Shown here: positions 5,125-5,523 of the stretch, one piece after another
Layout of the letters: every line of letters starts with the position of its first letter
How positions within the stretch are numbered: position 1 is the stretch's first letter
Assembly: GCA_900546315.1 (NCBI GenBank)
Contig: URCP01000137.1
Coordinates: 1-5,523 of the forward strand
Direction of reading: 5' to 3'
Length of the DNA: 5,523 nt
Source of the DNA: an uncultured Eubacteriales bacterium
Lineage (GTDB): Bacteria; Bacillota; Clostridia; Oscillospirales; CAG-272
Notes under the pieces: model-generated
Told to the model about the DNA's origin: nothing
Seen by the model: only the letters and a program-made list of their open reading frames with translations
The model's database searches: none
Translations under genes and position numbers: made by a program

Positions 5125-5523
5125 ATGACGATACGTCTGATGACGAGCAATATCTGGGGCGATTATTTCGGGAACGAGGTCTCAGGACGGGATGAGAAAC
5201 TTGAGAGGGTTTACCGCCGGTATATGCCCGATGTCCTTGGTCTTCAGGAGATGACCGACAGCTGGCACAGGTCGCCGGTGTGGGAACGGCTTCGCGGCGA
5301 ATACGCTTTCGTCCCCGTCCCGACAGAAGAGAACCCGGACTTCACGCCGCTGCTTTACAGAAAAGGAAAGCTCTCGGTGGTCGACAGCGGCAGGATACTG
5401 TATCACACGGAGCTTGACCGCTCGAAGGGGATTACATGGGCTGTGTTCAGTACGGTCGGGGGGCGCCTCTTCGCGGTGTTCAACACGCATTTCTTGTGGC
5501 GGGACGGCGGAGAGTGCGATGTG
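5125..5523 (+). CDS. Endonuclease/exonuclease/phosphatase (EEP) family protein, N-terminal part
   Basis: 133 codons are visible and the frame is open at the right edge, so the C-terminal half is missing. Start ATG at 5125 with AGGAGG at 5113-5118 (6-nt spacing). The EEP (DNase I-like) metal-dependent phosphoesterase fold is shown by RLMTSNIWG (Asn9), the metal-binding Glu in PDVLGLQEM (Glu42), PLLYRKGKL, and the FNTHF strand with Asn120 and His122. The later D-x-N and S-D-H motifs lie outside the window. No signal peptide, so probably cytosolic. Members cleave phosphodiesters in nucleic acids, lipids or nucleotides; substrate cannot be set from this part. The WGDYFGNEV loop and short N-terminus resemble the small stand-alone EEP proteins of gut Clostridia rather than the DNA-repair enzyme ExoA, but this is a judgement. 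It has its own promoter, divergent from the FliB-like gene. Confidence 0.92.
   Translation, partial: MTIRLMTSNIWGDYFGNEVSGRDEKLERVYRRYMPDVLGLQEMTDSWHRSPVWERLRGEYAFVPVPTEENPDFTPLLYRKGKLSVVDSGRILYHTELDRSKGITWAVFSTVGGRLFAVFNTHFLWRDGGECDV

Overview
The window (about 54% G+C by eye) looks like chromosomal DNA from a Gram-positive anaerobe. It is most likely a member of Bacillota, class Clostridia (gut Oscillospiraceae/Lachnospiraceae-like). Evidence is the strong AGGAGG-type Shine-Dalgarno sites, two lipoprotein signal peptides, clostridial-type MsrAB, solute-binding and FliB-like proteins, and sigma-A type promoters (TTGACA or TCAACA, 17 bp, extended -10). The taxonomic call is inference; no rRNA or tRNA is present.

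Region 1 (1-2418) is the 3' part of a tightly packed plus-strand operon: the C-terminal end of a NapH/CcoG-like membrane polyferredoxin, then a thioredoxin-fold (TlpA-like) lipoprotein, then a fused methionine sulfoxide reductase MsrA-MsrB with its own lipoprotein signal. It ends at a strong intrinsic terminator. The simplest reading is an extracytoplasmic protein-repair chain: electrons cross the membrane through the Fe-S protein, reduce the CGPC thioredoxin lipoprotein, and are passed to MsrAB, which repairs oxidised methionines on surface proteins. Two translation features stand out. The MsrAB ribosome binding site lies in a CCTCC/GGAGG hairpin. A second, in-frame SD plus ATG sits exactly between the lipoprotein leader and the MsrA domain, which could also give a cytosolic MsrAB.

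Region 2 (2419-3976) is an AT-richer spacer with a good extended -10 promoter, a 22-nt palindrome, and a broken family-1 ABC solute-binding protein gene. That gene has no signal peptide and no start codon in frame, and carries a one-base frameshift near 2830, but its body is otherwise intact. A compact A-tract/T-tract hairpin ends it and also serves the convergent gene.

Region 3 (4056-5523) holds two divergent genes with near-consensus promoters: a short FliB-like cysteine-rich protein (minus strand) and the start of an endonuclease/exonuclease/phosphatase family protein (plus strand, cut by the window edge). The spacer between the two promoters carries repeated CGGA(A/G)A boxes at spacings close to multiples of 14 bp.

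I see no CRISPR array, transposase, integrase or RNA gene. The most interesting material is the Fe-S/TlpA/MsrAB system and its translational signals.
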